From an uncultured Siphonobacter sp. (GTDB taxonomy: Bacteria > Bacteroidota > Bacteroidia > Cytophagales > Spirosomataceae): a DNA stretch of 33,300 bases. Location: contig CAJYHS010000174.1 in the NCBI GenBank assembly GCA_913774715.1, positions 1 through 33,300 of the forward strand, written 5' to 3'. Position numbers and translations under genes: made by a program. The notes beneath the pieces are model-generated. The model searched no databases. It worked only from the letters and a program-made list of their open reading frames with translations, and was not told the origin of the DNA. Shown piece by piece: positions 17,448 to 24,777 of the stretch; positions within the stretch are counted from its first letter, which is position 1; every line of letters begins with the position of its first letter.

Positions 17448-17537
17448 TTATTTCTTCTTGTGTCTGTTCTTTCTGAGACGCTTTTTGCGTTTGTGGGTAG
17501 CAATTTTGTGGCGTTTACGTTTTTTTCCGCAAGGCAT
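17448..17537 (-). CDS. COX24/mS38-like ribosomal mini-protein
   Basis: A 29-residue, extremely basic protein, MPCGKKRKRH, then KIATHKRKKR, then LRKNRHKKK. It has the pattern annotated in Bacteroidota as AURKAIP1/COX24 domain protein. That domain is shared with mitochondrial small-subunit protein mS38 and with mycobacterial bS22, so a ribosomal role, probably on the 30S, is likely by family. The frame is complete with ATG and TAA, and almost all residues are Lys, Arg or His. It lies between the TPR gene and rng on the same strand, which places a ribosome component beside an rRNA-processing RNase. It is short enough to be missed by ordinary gene callers. Confidence 0.8.
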   Translation of the reverse strand: MPCGKKRKRHKIATHKRKKRLRKNRHKKK

Positions 17538-17628
17538 AATTGAATGAGTTTAATGTTGTTAGTTATCTGTTGCTTGGACTAGAGTACCTATGGACAATCA
17601 GCAAAAAACCATCAACGACGTTAAAAAA

Positions 17629-18477
17629 TTACTTTAACTGTTCCAGGTATTCCTGGACTCCCGCCAGAATGGAGGGATCAGTTTCTTTCTTCCGAACCTC
17701 TTCGAGGAGAGATTTGGCTTTTTCTTTTTGGCCCGTTTCAGCGTAGCAGATGCCTAGATAAAACATCGAGCGGGTACTGTTGGGGTGAGTTCGCAGGATT
17801 CGCTCAAAACGTCCAACCGCTTTTTCATACTGGTTGGAACGCATCGACAAAATACCCAGATTAAAGAGGGCAGGTTCAAAGTCAGGGTCCTGGTCTAAGA
17901 CTTCACGCAGCATGGCGATACCCTGCATAGGATTCGCCGTTGAAACGTAAGTCATAGCCATGTTGGCTTTGGCCTGCATCAGATTAGGATTCTTATCTAA
18001 TGCTTTTTGGTACCAATCCCGCGTTTGTTGGCCTAAAGTTGCCGCTTTTTCTGAATCAAGGGCAAACGTAAAGGCTTCGTAATACCGATCGCCCGCTTTT
18101 AAATAGTGGTCGATGGATGGTTGTAGTCCCGCAATTTCTCCGGCGAAATATGCAGCACTATCAAACCGAGTAACTTGAGTAAAGAGTTCCACCAATTGCT
18201 CAGCGGCCCGAATGCGTTCGTCCGTGGGTTTACTGGTTGTTTCAAACGTCAGACGAGCTTTATTTAAAGCTTGTCTTTGTTCGGCTGAAACGGGTTGCAG
18301 ATGAGTTTCAGCTGCCGGAGCTGAAGAAGCAGGTTTTGACGATGCTTCCGACTGCGATGGTACTTTTGTTTCTGTGGCAGCTCTTTTATCATCCTTCACT
18401 GCAATCTTGGGTAAACTATACAGTCCACCAATAGAAGCAGCAGCAACAACAATAAGGGCGATAAATGATTTTTTCAC
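17629..18477 (-). CDS. TPR-repeat protein with N-terminal membrane anchor
   Basis: A 282-residue protein. Residues 5-21 are one hydrophobic anchor or uncleaved signal (FIALIVVAAASIGGLYS). Residues 26-62 are a Ser/Ala/Glu/Lys-rich disordered linker. From about 70 to the end the sequence is helical with at least three TPR units, the clearest being WYQKALDKNPNLMQAKANMA, then FEPALFNLGILSMRSNQYEKA and STRSMFYLGICYAETGQKEKA. TPR proteins are protein-protein scaffolds; no partner is evident. In Bacteroidota a gene of this type is often found between hup and rng, so it may be functionally tied to that group. It is orientated with both on the minus strand. Confidence 0.85.
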   Translation of the reverse strand: MKKSFIALIVVAAASIGGLYSLPKIAVKDDKRAATETKVPSQSEASSKPASSAPAAETHLQPVSAEQRQALNKARLTFETTSKPTDERIRAAEQLVELFTQVTRFDSAAYFAGEIAGLQPSIDHYLKAGDRYYEAFTFALDSEKAATLGQQTRDWYQKALDKNPNLMQAKANMAMTYVSTANPMQGIAMLREVLDQDPDFEPALFNLGILSMRSNQYEKAVGRFERILRTHPNSTRSMFYLGICYAETGQKEKAKSLLEEVRKKETDPSILAGVQEYLEQLK

Positions 18478-18594
18478 AGGAGTAATGTTTACTAAAATTT
18501 GTGACTGGTATAAATCCTTCCAGATAGAGAAGTCCCAAATTCAACACCTACCAAAGCAAATCAATTCATTACTAAATACACTTGTCGAACAAAA

Positions 18595-18640
18595 AGGGTA
18601 GAAAGAAAGCAGAAGAGTACAGCTATTTTCTTCCTACCCT
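18595..18640 (-). terminator. Terminator of the HU gene
   Basis: The minus strand has a 14-base stem (18627-18640 with 18595-18608, one G-T pair) and then a T-run just below 18595. It lies 24 bases past the HU stop, so HU is probably its own transcript and the TPR gene has a separate promoter. Confidence 0.75.
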
Positions 18641-18663
18641 GCTTGTTGAGTTAACCGGACTAC

Positions 18664-18963
18664 TTAAACAGCCTGGCTAGCTTTTTCAGAAGTTTTCACT
18701 GATTCTGTGAATTCCTTCGCTGGTTTGAAGCTAGGAATGTAATGCTCAGGGATCTCCATCGTTGTGTTCTTAGAGATGTTCCGTGCTACTTTTTTAGCTC
18801 GTTTTTTGTTTACGAAGCTGCCGAAACCGCGAACGTATACCGGCTCGCCATCCACGAGAGCCTCTTTCACTACGCCGAAGAATGTCTCCAGACTTTGAGC
18901 TACATCAGCTTTGTCAATGCCGGTCTTTTCGGCGATTTTTGCGATAACGTCTGCTTTGGTCAC
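18664..18963 (-). CDS. hup: HU-family DNA-binding protein
   Basis: A 99-residue nucleoid protein that bends and compacts DNA. The GTG at 18963 is the start (MTKADVIAKIAEKTG), matching the HU N-terminus. The ATG 33 codons upstream lies inside the -33 promoter box and cannot be used. The signature GFGSF is at 46-50 and the DNA-binding arm runs about 54-76. At the arm tip the usual NPxTG with the intercalating proline is replaced by RNISKNTT, a form I associate with Bacteroidota HU. A basic-acidic tail (KTSEKASQAV) extends the end. It is divergent from mutY. Confidence 0.93.
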   Translation of the reverse strand: MTKADVIAKIAEKTGIDKADVAQSLETFFGVVKEALVDGEPVYVRGFGSFVNKKRAKKVARNISKNTTMEIPEHYIPSFKPAKEFTESVKTSEKASQAV

Positions 18964-19033
18964 TGGGGTAAACTTTAAAGGTTTATTAATTATTTTATTG
19001 AGAAAGTGCCTAAGGCTCAAAATTTTAGAGGCA

Positions 19034-19063
19034 CAAAAGTACGGGTTTGAATTCATTTGCAAA
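19034..19063 (-). promoter_or_regulatory. HU promoter
   Basis: On the minus strand TTTG (19060-19063) stands 18 bases before TACTTTTG (19034-19041), both strong matches to Bacteroidota consensus. Transcription would start near 19028, leaving a leader of about 65 bases before the GTG at 18963. Confidence 0.8.
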
Positions 19064-19264
19064 ACAATTCCTAAGAAATCTCCACGATATTTTTTTTATA
19101 ATTACCTAATAGTAAGGTTTTTAGATTATAATTTATGGTAAAAACTAAATGAAAAGACGGGCTCGATGTAAGTCATTTTTGGGATTTTATGGGAAATCCT
19201 GACACTCTGACGGATAAAAACCTCTGGTCTAGTTCTTTTATTTTTTCGGTTTTTACGCCATGAA

Positions 19265-20341
19265 ATGACTAACGATTTTTTTGCTTCTCGATTATTGGCC
19301 TGGTATGATCGCTATGGAAGAGATCTACCTTGGCGACATACGTCTGATCCCTATTACATCTGGCTTTCCGAAATCATTTTACAGCAAACCCGAGTCGTTC
19401 AGGGTATGCCTTACTATTACAAATTCATTGAAGCTTTTCCAACGGTTAAGGATCTGGCGAGGGCAGATGAACGGGAAGTCTTGCGACTCTGGCAGGGCTT
19501 AGGGTATTACTCCCGGGCCCGAAATCTGCATCGTACCGCTCAGATTGTGGTAGACGAGTACGGCGGGCAATTTCCCCAAACGTATCAGGAGTTATTAAAA
19601 CTCAAGGGTATTGGCCCTTATACGGCCGCCGCCATTGCTTCTTTTGCTTTTAACGAGTCAGTTGCCGTCCTGGATGGCAATGTGTACCGGGTATTGTCGC
19701 GGATTTTTGGTATTGAAACGGATATTGCCAGTCACTCCGCAAAAGCTGAATTTACGGCTTTAGCCAATCAACTCATTGACCCTTCACAGCCGGCTCGCTT
19801 CAATCAGGCCATCATGGACTTTGGAGCAACGCAGTGCGTACCTGTTTCGCCCCAGTGCATGTTTTGCACGTTTAATTCCGTTTGTGAAGCCAATAATACC
19901 GGGCGGCAGGCTCAACTTCCGGTGAAATCCAAGAAAACCAAAGTAAGAGATCGATATTTTCATTATCTGGTGATCGAAGACGAAGGCCGCTTTGCCATGC
20001 GGGAAAGACCCGCCAAGGATGTATGGACTTCCATGTTTGATTTCTGGCTGGTGGAAGATGATCGCCTGTTGGATTGGGAAACCTTAAGTGAGCATCCTCC
20101 GCTTGAGGCCGTACAATCTCAGTTGACCCTCCAAAGTGAATCGCCGTTATTTACGCATGTATTGTCGCATCAGCGAATTCAGGCGAAGTTCTGGCATCTG
20201 AAAACTTCGTCGGAGGCTAACTTTCCTTCAGCTTTACAATTTTACGATTTGGGCGAAATAGAAAAGCTACCCAAACCTGTTTTAGTACTTAATTACCTCA
20301 GTAAATTACTGAGTACTAATACTGATTTAGCAGTAGAATAA
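19265..20341 (+). CDS. mutY: A/G-specific adenine glycosylase
   Basis: A 358-residue base-excision repair enzyme that removes adenine mispaired with 8-oxoguanine. The N-terminal HhH-GPD domain has catalytic Glu36 in SEIILQQTRV, the helix-hairpin-helix LKGIGPYTAAAI (113-124) and the catalytic Asp137 in VLDGNVYRV. The 4Fe-4S cluster uses C191, C198, C201 and C207 in the C-x6-C-x2-C-x5-C pattern. The C-terminal half is the NUDIX-like 8-oxoG recognition domain, with HVLSHQRI in the place of the F-S-H loop. The start is ATG 19265; an ATG five bases earlier is followed at once by a stop. mutY beside hup, ssb and gldE is a familiar Bacteroidota linkage. Confidence 0.95.
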   Translation: MTNDFFASRLLAWYDRYGRDLPWRHTSDPYYIWLSEIILQQTRVVQGMPYYYKFIEAFPTVKDLARADEREVLRLWQGLGYYSRARNLHRTAQIVVDEYGGQFPQTYQELLKLKGIGPYTAAAIASFAFNESVAVLDGNVYRVLSRIFGIETDIASHSAKAEFTALANQLIDPSQPARFNQAIMDFGATQCVPVSPQCMFCTFNSVCEANNTGRQAQLPVKSKKTKVRDRYFHYLVIEDEGRFAMRERPAKDVWTSMFDFWLVEDDRLLDWETLSEHPPLEAVQSQLTLQSESPLFTHVLSHQRIQAKFWHLKTSSEANFPSALQFYDLGEIEKLPKPVLVLNYLSKLLSTNTDLAVE

Positions 20342-20357
20342 GTTATGGAAAAATCCC

Positions 20358-20388
20358 TTTGATTTGGGTTTTGAAATTCGTAAATTTA
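20358..20388 (+). promoter_or_regulatory. ssb promoter
   Basis: TTTG (20358-20361), exactly 19 bases, then TAAATTTA (20381-20388), a one-mismatch -7 element. The start would be near 20395, which supports ATG 20412 and excludes the in-frame upstream TTG at 20364. Confidence 0.75.
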
Positions 20389-20411
20389 CATACAATCTAT
20401 TGATAATCAAT

Positions 20412-20897
20412 ATGGCACGTACGTTCAATAAAGTAACATTAATCGGAAATCTAGGCCGTGATCCTGAGACTCGTACGCTTCCCAGCGGAGCTAAAGTAAC
20501 GGAATTCAGCGTCGCTACGACAGAGTCATACAATTCACGAAATGGAGAGAAAGTGGAAATGACGACCTGGTTTCGGGCTGAAGCTTGGGAGAGATTGAGC
20601 GACATCGCTTCCCAGTACCTGAAAAAGGGAGATCAGGTGTATCTGGAAGGACGTTTACGAATGGAAGAATATACTGATAAAGACGGTAATCAGCGGTCCG
20701 CTTTGCGTCTTCGGGTCATGGAAATGAACTTGTTGAGTAACAACCGTTCAGAAGAAGGAGGGTATACTCCTATGGCTTCCTCTTCAGCTCCGCAGCAGAG
20801 TGCTCCTGCTGCTAAACCTGCGTCAGCACCTGCCGCAAGTCCGGCCCCAAACAGTTTCGCTAATACGCCCGACGAGGGAGACGATTTGCCCTTCTGA
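20412..20897 (+). CDS. ssb: Single-stranded DNA-binding protein
   Basis: A 161-residue SSB that coats single-stranded DNA and recruits repair and replication proteins. The OB fold spans 1-109 (MARTFNKVTLIGNLGRDPE, EMTTWFRAEAWERL, DQVYLEGRLR). It is followed by a disordered Ser/Ala/Pro-rich linker (about 115-155) and the acidic interaction tip DDLPF at the very end. Earlier in-frame codons exist but MARTFN is the family start, and it lies just after the promoter at 20358-20388. It has its own terminator, so it is transcribed separately from gldE. Confidence 0.95.
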   Translation: MARTFNKVTLIGNLGRDPETRTLPSGAKVTEFSVATTESYNSRNGEKVEMTTWFRAEAWERLSDIASQYLKKGDQVYLEGRLRMEEYTDKDGNQRSALRLRVMEMNLLSNNRSEEGGYTPMASSSAPQQSAPAAKPASAPAASPAPNSFANTPDEGDDLPF

Positions 20898-20928
20898 TTT
20901 TAGAAAAGCATAAAAAATAATTAGTACA

Positions 20929-20983
20929 TATCCGTTAATCCTGATTGTTTTGTATTTCGGCCGGGATTAACGGATACTTTTTT
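20929..20983 (+). terminator. ssb terminator
   Basis: A perfect 13-base stem (20929-20941 with 20964-20976) with a 22-base loop is followed by C and six T. The T-run touches a TTG at 20982, so translation of gldE probably begins further downstream. Confidence 0.8.
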
Positions 20984-21020
20984 GTTATCTTGGCTTACGT
21001 TAGACCAAACGCTTTCCAAC

Positions 21021-22397
21021 TTGGAGCCACATTTGCTCACTGAAACAGTTCTAGGTGACATCCTAGACCCATTCCCTCTTTGGGCACCTCTCGCCAGTGC
21101 GGTAGGTGCCGGATTCTACATCAGTAACGGACTCATCCTGATTCTGTTATTAGCGGCTTCAGCCTTGGCCTCAGGCTCCGAAGTTGGTTTTTTTTCTCTG
21201 TCACTTGATGCTCGTAATGATATTCGGGATAGCGATAATGCTTCCGAGCGACGTATTGCCAAAATGCTGGATCATCCGCAGTTATTATTGGCTACCATTC
21301 TGATTTTCAAAAATTTACTGGATATTACCCTCGTCACGCTCACTGCCGTTGCTACTAAACAGGCTTTGGGTGAAGGCGTAGAGGCTTGGGTTAGCATTTT
21401 AATTCAAACGGTAGGAGTTACTTTCCTGATTGTATTTTTCGGAGAGTTAATACCTAAAGTATGGGCCAATCAGAATCCGATTCGTTTTTTAAAAATTACC
21501 GCTCCAGTAATTGAAGCAGCACAGGTCATTTTTAAGCCTATTTCCATTCCGCTCATGAGCATTTCAAACATTATTGAAAAGCGGGTGCAACGAAAAGGAT
21601 ATACCATCACGGCGGAAGAACTGAGTCATGCTCTGGAGATAACAACGGGTAAAGATACCTCGTTGGAGCAAAAGGAAATTCTACGGGGAATTGTCAACTT
21701 CAGCAGTATTTCTGCCAAACAGATCATGCGATCACGCATGGACATTACCGCTTTTGATATTGAGCTGGATTTCCATGAGCTAATGGATAAGATCAATAAA
21801 TCAGGTTATTCTCGGGTGCCCGTATACCGGGGAACAATTGACAAAATTGAGGGGATTTTATACATAAAAGACCTATTACCTTACATTGATCAGGACGAAT
21901 CGTTCAACTGGCAGGAAACCCTGCGACCCGTATATTTTATTCCTGAAAGCAAGAAAATAGATGACTTGCTACATGATTTTCAGGAAAAAAGGGTACACGT
22001 AGCCATCATCGTTAATGAATATGGCGAAACCGAAGGCTTGATTACCTTAGAAGATATTATTGAAGAAATCGTGGGAGATATTCGCGATGAATACGATGAC
22101 GAAGAAATTCAATACACTAAAATTGACGATAATACGTACGTTTTTGAGGGGAAAACATCGTTCAATGACGTAACTAAAGTATTATCCATCGACTCGGAGA
22201 TGTTTGGTAATGTACGAGGAGATAGTGAATCGCTAGGCGGGTTATTGCTTGAACTTTTCGGTCGACTGCCAAAAGTGAACGAAGAAGTAACGCATCAGTT
22301 TTTTACCTTCAGAGTATTAGCCGCTGATCAGAAACGAATCAAGAAAGTTCGGGTATCGGTACTTCGCTCTGGTAATGAAGTGGATAAGGCTGAGTAG
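21021..22397 (+). CDS. gldE: Gliding-motility-associated membrane protein GldE (CNNM/CorC-type)
   Basis: There is no ATG near the start. The frame opens at TTG 20982, which abuts the ssb terminator T-run; TTG 21021 (MEPHLLTETVLGD, 458 residues) is preferred. The N-terminal DUF21/CNNM membrane domain has helices near 35-60, 86-112 and 124-142, with the signature SGSEVGFFSL and GELIPKVWA. Two CBS domains follow (about 235-290 and 302-360; IMRSRMDITAF, NEYGETEGLITLEDI), then a CorC_HlyC domain ending FTFRVLAADQKRIKKVRVSV. Relatives are magnesium or cobalt transport or regulation proteins. GldE was named for gliding motility and is linked with ssb and mutY in Bacteroidota. The usual partner gldD does not follow here. 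Confidence 0.88.
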   Translation: MEPHLLTETVLGDILDPFPLWAPLASAVGAGFYISNGLILILLLAASALASGSEVGFFSLSLDARNDIRDSDNASERRIAKMLDHPQLLLATILIFKNLLDITLVTLTAVATKQALGEGVEAWVSILIQTVGVTFLIVFFGELIPKVWANQNPIRFLKITAPVIEAAQVIFKPISIPLMSISNIIEKRVQRKGYTITAEELSHALEITTGKDTSLEQKEILRGIVNFSSISAKQIMRSRMDITAFDIELDFHELMDKINKSGYSRVPVYRGTIDKIEGILYIKDLLPYIDQDESFNWQETLRPVYFIPESKKIDDLLHDFQEKRVHVAIIVNEYGETEGLITLEDIIEEIVGDIRDEYDDEEIQYTKIDDNTYVFEGKTSFNDVTKVLSIDSEMFGNVRGDSESLGGLLLELFGRLPKVNEEVTHQFFTFRVLAADQKRIKKVRVSVLRSGNEVDKAE

Positions 22398-22451
22398 ACG
22401 CCGAACCCCATTCTATTAAAAGTCTATTTTACTTACTTATAACCTCAAATC

Positions 22452-22841
22452 ATGAATCGCCGATCATTTGTGAAAAATGCTTCCGTAGCCGCGGCTGGAG
22501 CAGGTGTTATGCCTGAAGCCCGTGAAAACCTGACTTTTGTGCACCATGTTTTTTTCTGGTTGAAAAATCCTGATAATAAAGCTGAATATGATCAGCTTTT
22601 AAATGCGTTGAAAAGCCTGGGCAAATTATCAGTCATTCAACACGCTCACATTGGTAAGCCCGTAGTAACTGATTTTGATAAGCCCGTTACCGATGGAACA
22701 TATTCCTTTTCGGTAATGCTGGTTTTTGCTTCCGCAAAAGACGAACAGACTTACCTGGTTCATCCAGAGCATAAAGCCTTTATTGATAAAAATAATCATT
22801 TGTGGAGTAAGGTAGTGGTTTACGATTCTACTCAGATTTAA
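22452..22841 (+). CDS. Dabb (stress-responsive A/B barrel) family protein
   Basis: A 129-residue protein. Residues 1-20 look like a twin-arginine leader (NRRSFVKNASVAAAGAG) but the hydrophobic part is short, so export is uncertain. From about residue 27 the Dabb fold is clear: LTFVHHVFFWLKNP, then SVIQHAHIGKPV, YSFSVMLVFAS, HPEHKAF and WSKVVVYDS. Dabb proteins are dimeric ferredoxin-like barrels of mixed function, some of them stress-induced or enzymes. The gene follows gldE by about 54 bases in the same direction and could be cotranscribed. A very strong terminator follows. Confidence 0.85.
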   Translation: MNRRSFVKNASVAAAGAGVMPEARENLTFVHHVFFWLKNPDNKAEYDQLLNALKSLGKLSVIQHAHIGKPVVTDFDKPVTDGTYSFSVMLVFASAKDEQTYLVHPEHKAFIDKNNHLWSKVVVYDSTQI

Positions 22842-22842
22842 C

Positions 22843-22888
22843 AATAACAAAGCGGCCCCGGAAATACATCCGGGGCCGCTTTGTTATT
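22843..22888. terminator. Strong bidirectional terminator
   Basis: A perfect 19-base stem (22843-22861 with 22870-22888), GC-rich in its centre (GCGGCCCCGG), has A-run and T-run flanks. It separates the Dabb gene from the convergent SDR gene. Confidence 0.95.
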
Positions 22889-22911
22889 TTATACTATTAT
22901 AGAAGAGTGTA

Positions 22912-23724
22912 TTATCCATTGTCTGCAAATTCAGGGTAGAGCATCATTCCGCCATCAATATATAACGTTTCACCCGTCACGTAGTCAGACTCGTCCGAGG
23001 CCAACCACACCGTAGCTTTAGCCACGTCTTCTGGTTTACCGATGCGTTTGTAAGGAATGAGATTAAGTAAGCCGGGTAATTTTTCAGGATCACTCCAGAC
23101 TTCTTTGTTAATCGGCGTTTTAATGGCTCCAGGGCTGATGGCATTCACCCGAATTTTCAAAGGAGCTAATTCCTGAGCAATAGATTTCATAAACATCAGC
23201 ACACCACCCTTTGAGGCTGCGTAGTTGACGTGACCCGCCCAGGGAATCATGTCGTGAACGGAGCTCATGCAAATGATTTTTCCAATCGACAAATCTTCTT
23301 CTTTTTGATTCTCGGCCTGTTTAATAAACTGATGAGCCGCCTCTTTAGAACAAAGAAACTGACTCGTCAAGTTAGTTGAAATTACCCCGTCCCATTGTTC
23401 AAGGGTCATTTCCAGAAAGGGAGCATCCATCTGACGCCCGGTATTATTTACCAGAATATCCAGTTTGCCGAAAGCTTCCAGAGTTTGGGCAAAAAGAGCT
23501 TTTACATCTTCTTCCTTACTGACATCAGCTTTTACAGTAATTGCTTTTCCGCCAAAGCTTTTGATATACTCGAGGGCTTCATCGGCCCCTTCCGAACTTT
23601 TATGGTAGTTAATAACTACGGAGGCTCCTTCGCGGGCCATTTCTATCGCAATGGCTTTTCCAATGCCTGAACTGGAGCCGGTTATAATGGCAACTGAATT
23701 GGCAAGTCTTTGATGTGAGGTCAT
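22912..23724 (-). CDS. Short-chain dehydrogenase/reductase (glucose 1-dehydrogenase type)
   Basis: A 270-residue classical SDR. The cofactor motif is TGSSSGIG at 15-22. The NNAG motif appears as NNTG (93-96). The catalytic Ser is in MSSVHD (154-155), followed by Tyr168 and Lys172 in YAASK, with SPGAIKTP after. The length, GETLYIDGGMMLYP ending and overall pattern resemble the glucose 1-dehydrogenase group, which oxidises sugars or other alcohols with NAD(P). SDR substrate assignment from sequence is unreliable. It is followed on the same strand, after a gap, by nothing else and preceded by the small gene starting at 23932, 19 bases away, so the two may be cotranscribed. Confidence 0.9.
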   Translation of the reverse strand: MTSHQRLANSVAIITGSSSGIGKAIAIEMAREGASVVINYHKSSEGADEALEYIKSFGGKAITVKADVSKEEDVKALFAQTLEAFGKLDILVNNTGRQMDAPFLEMTLEQWDGVISTNLTSQFLCSKEAAHQFIKQAENQKEEDLSIGKIICMSSVHDMIPWAGHVNYAASKGGVLMFMKSIAQELAPLKIRVNAISPGAIKTPINKEVWSDPEKLPGLLNLIPYKRIGKPEDVAKATVWLASDESDYVTGETLYIDGGMMLYPEFADNG

Positions 23725-23743
23725 ACGTTGTTAGTAAACAGAG

Positions 23744-23932
23744 TTATACTTCAAAAATAGCAACGGGCTTAGATGCCGCATTTCGCCAGGCCCAGCGGCG
23801 GGCTATTTCACTGGCAAGCTTTAAGGCTTCGCCATGACTACGAATTCCATTTTTCATTAATCGTTTGGCAATCAACAAAGCACGCTCTCGGGTGGTGGGA
23901 GACAGAGAGTAGAGTAATTCATCTGTTTTCAT
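23744..23932 (-). CDS. Small helical protein, unknown
   Basis: A 62-residue protein (start MKTDELLYSL at 23932; an ATG eight codons upstream is also possible). It appears to be two helices, with ERALLIAKRLMKNG and SHGEALKLASEIARRWAWRN, and ends in ASKPVAIFEV. I do not recognise a family. The basic, compact character and the -EALKLA-IARRW- pattern recall small DNA- or protein-binding helical hairpins, but this is only a resemblance. It lies 19 bases upstream of the SDR gene on the same strand, so the two probably share a transcript. Confidence 0.6.
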   Translation of the reverse strand: MKTDELLYSLSPTTRERALLIAKRLMKNGIRSHGEALKLASEIARRWAWRNAASKPVAIFEV

Positions 23933-24093
23933 GGCAGTAGTAGTTATATGATTCACGAAAGGAAAGGATTATGCCTATGCTGGGAGGGTAAAATCAAGGA
24001 AATAGTGTGTAGTAATTTTCCCAAAACATCATGGTTTTTTCTAAATGCCTGATATTCTGACTGATAATTTATGTGGCACAGCATTTGAATACT

Positions 24094-24117
24094 ATATTGA
24101 TACTAAAGTATCAATAT
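24094..24117. promoter_or_regulatory. Inverted repeat, candidate operator
   Basis: Exact 11-base arms ATATTGATACT and AGTATCAATAT are separated by AA. It lies between the divergent genes at 23932 and 24186, about 70 bases before the barrel gene. No T-run follows, so it is more likely a protein-binding site than a terminator. Confidence 0.55.
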
Positions 24118-24185
24118 GTTGATTTTTTTTAAGTTTTTATACTTAATGAATTCTAATCATCTGATTGGTTAATTTCATAATCGCT

Positions 24186-24701
24186 ATGAAAAAAATTGTA
24201 ATTTCTTTATTCTTAATCGCCTGTAGTTCAATTGCTAATGCTCAGCTTAAAGATTGGGCTCTTGGTGTGAAAGTAGGTCAGCCCACGGGTTTGAATCTTC
24301 GAAAATATGGTGACCGGAATGCCTTTGATTTGACAGTGGGAACGTATGGTGGACTCTTGGGAGGCACTACTGATTACCGGCAAGGAAAACTTAAAGGGGT
24401 TGGTTTTGCTATCAATGCTTCTTACCTCTGGTATGCTCCAATTATGAATGAGCGACTTTCCTTATATGGAGGATTAGGGGCTCAGGTAACCTCACGTCGC
24501 TATTATCCCAACGAATTTGCCGCTAATAATGCCTATGTAAAGAATGTCGGTATTGGGCCAACCGCCAATATTGGCTTGGAGATTGTCTCTAAAAATACTC
24601 CCTATTCGATCTTTTTTGAAGGGGGACTTTACGCGGAGTTGTTACCAGCCTTTCTACATTTTAGTCCGCAGCTCAACGCAGGTATCCGATACAATTTTTA
24701 G
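24186..24701 (+). CDS. Small outer-membrane beta-barrel protein
   Basis: A 171-residue exported protein. The start MKKIVISLFL at 24186 is preferred because the signal peptide (1-20, ending SIANAQ) begins there; an in-frame ATG seven codons upstream exists. The mature part has alternating aromatic/Gly strands (WALGVKVGQPTGLNL, LTVGTYGGLLGG, GVGFAINASYLWYAP, LYGGLGAQVTSRRYY) and ends in AGIRYNF, a terminal Phe as needed for outer-membrane insertion. The function is unknown. It is followed, 76 bases later, by an Arg/Asp-rich lipoprotein gene on the same strand. The 24-base inverted repeat upstream may control it. Confidence 0.75.
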   Translation: MKKIVISLFLIACSSIANAQLKDWALGVKVGQPTGLNLRKYGDRNAFDLTVGTYGGLLGGTTDYRQGKLKGVGFAINASYLWYAPIMNERLSLYGGLGAQVTSRRYYPNEFAANNAYVKNVGIGPTANIGLEIVSKNTPYSIFFEGGLYAELLPAFLHFSPQLNAGIRYNF

Positions 24702-24777
24702 TGTCATAACGTCTTTTATTCTCATTATTTAAAGATTAGTAAGCCCTTTATAAAGTATAACCAGCAATTAACTAGTC

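Noticed and set aside
19064-19264. Short plus-strand frames in the hup-mutY gap
   Set aside because: The gap is AT-rich and carries the HU promoter; the frames have no start context or domain.
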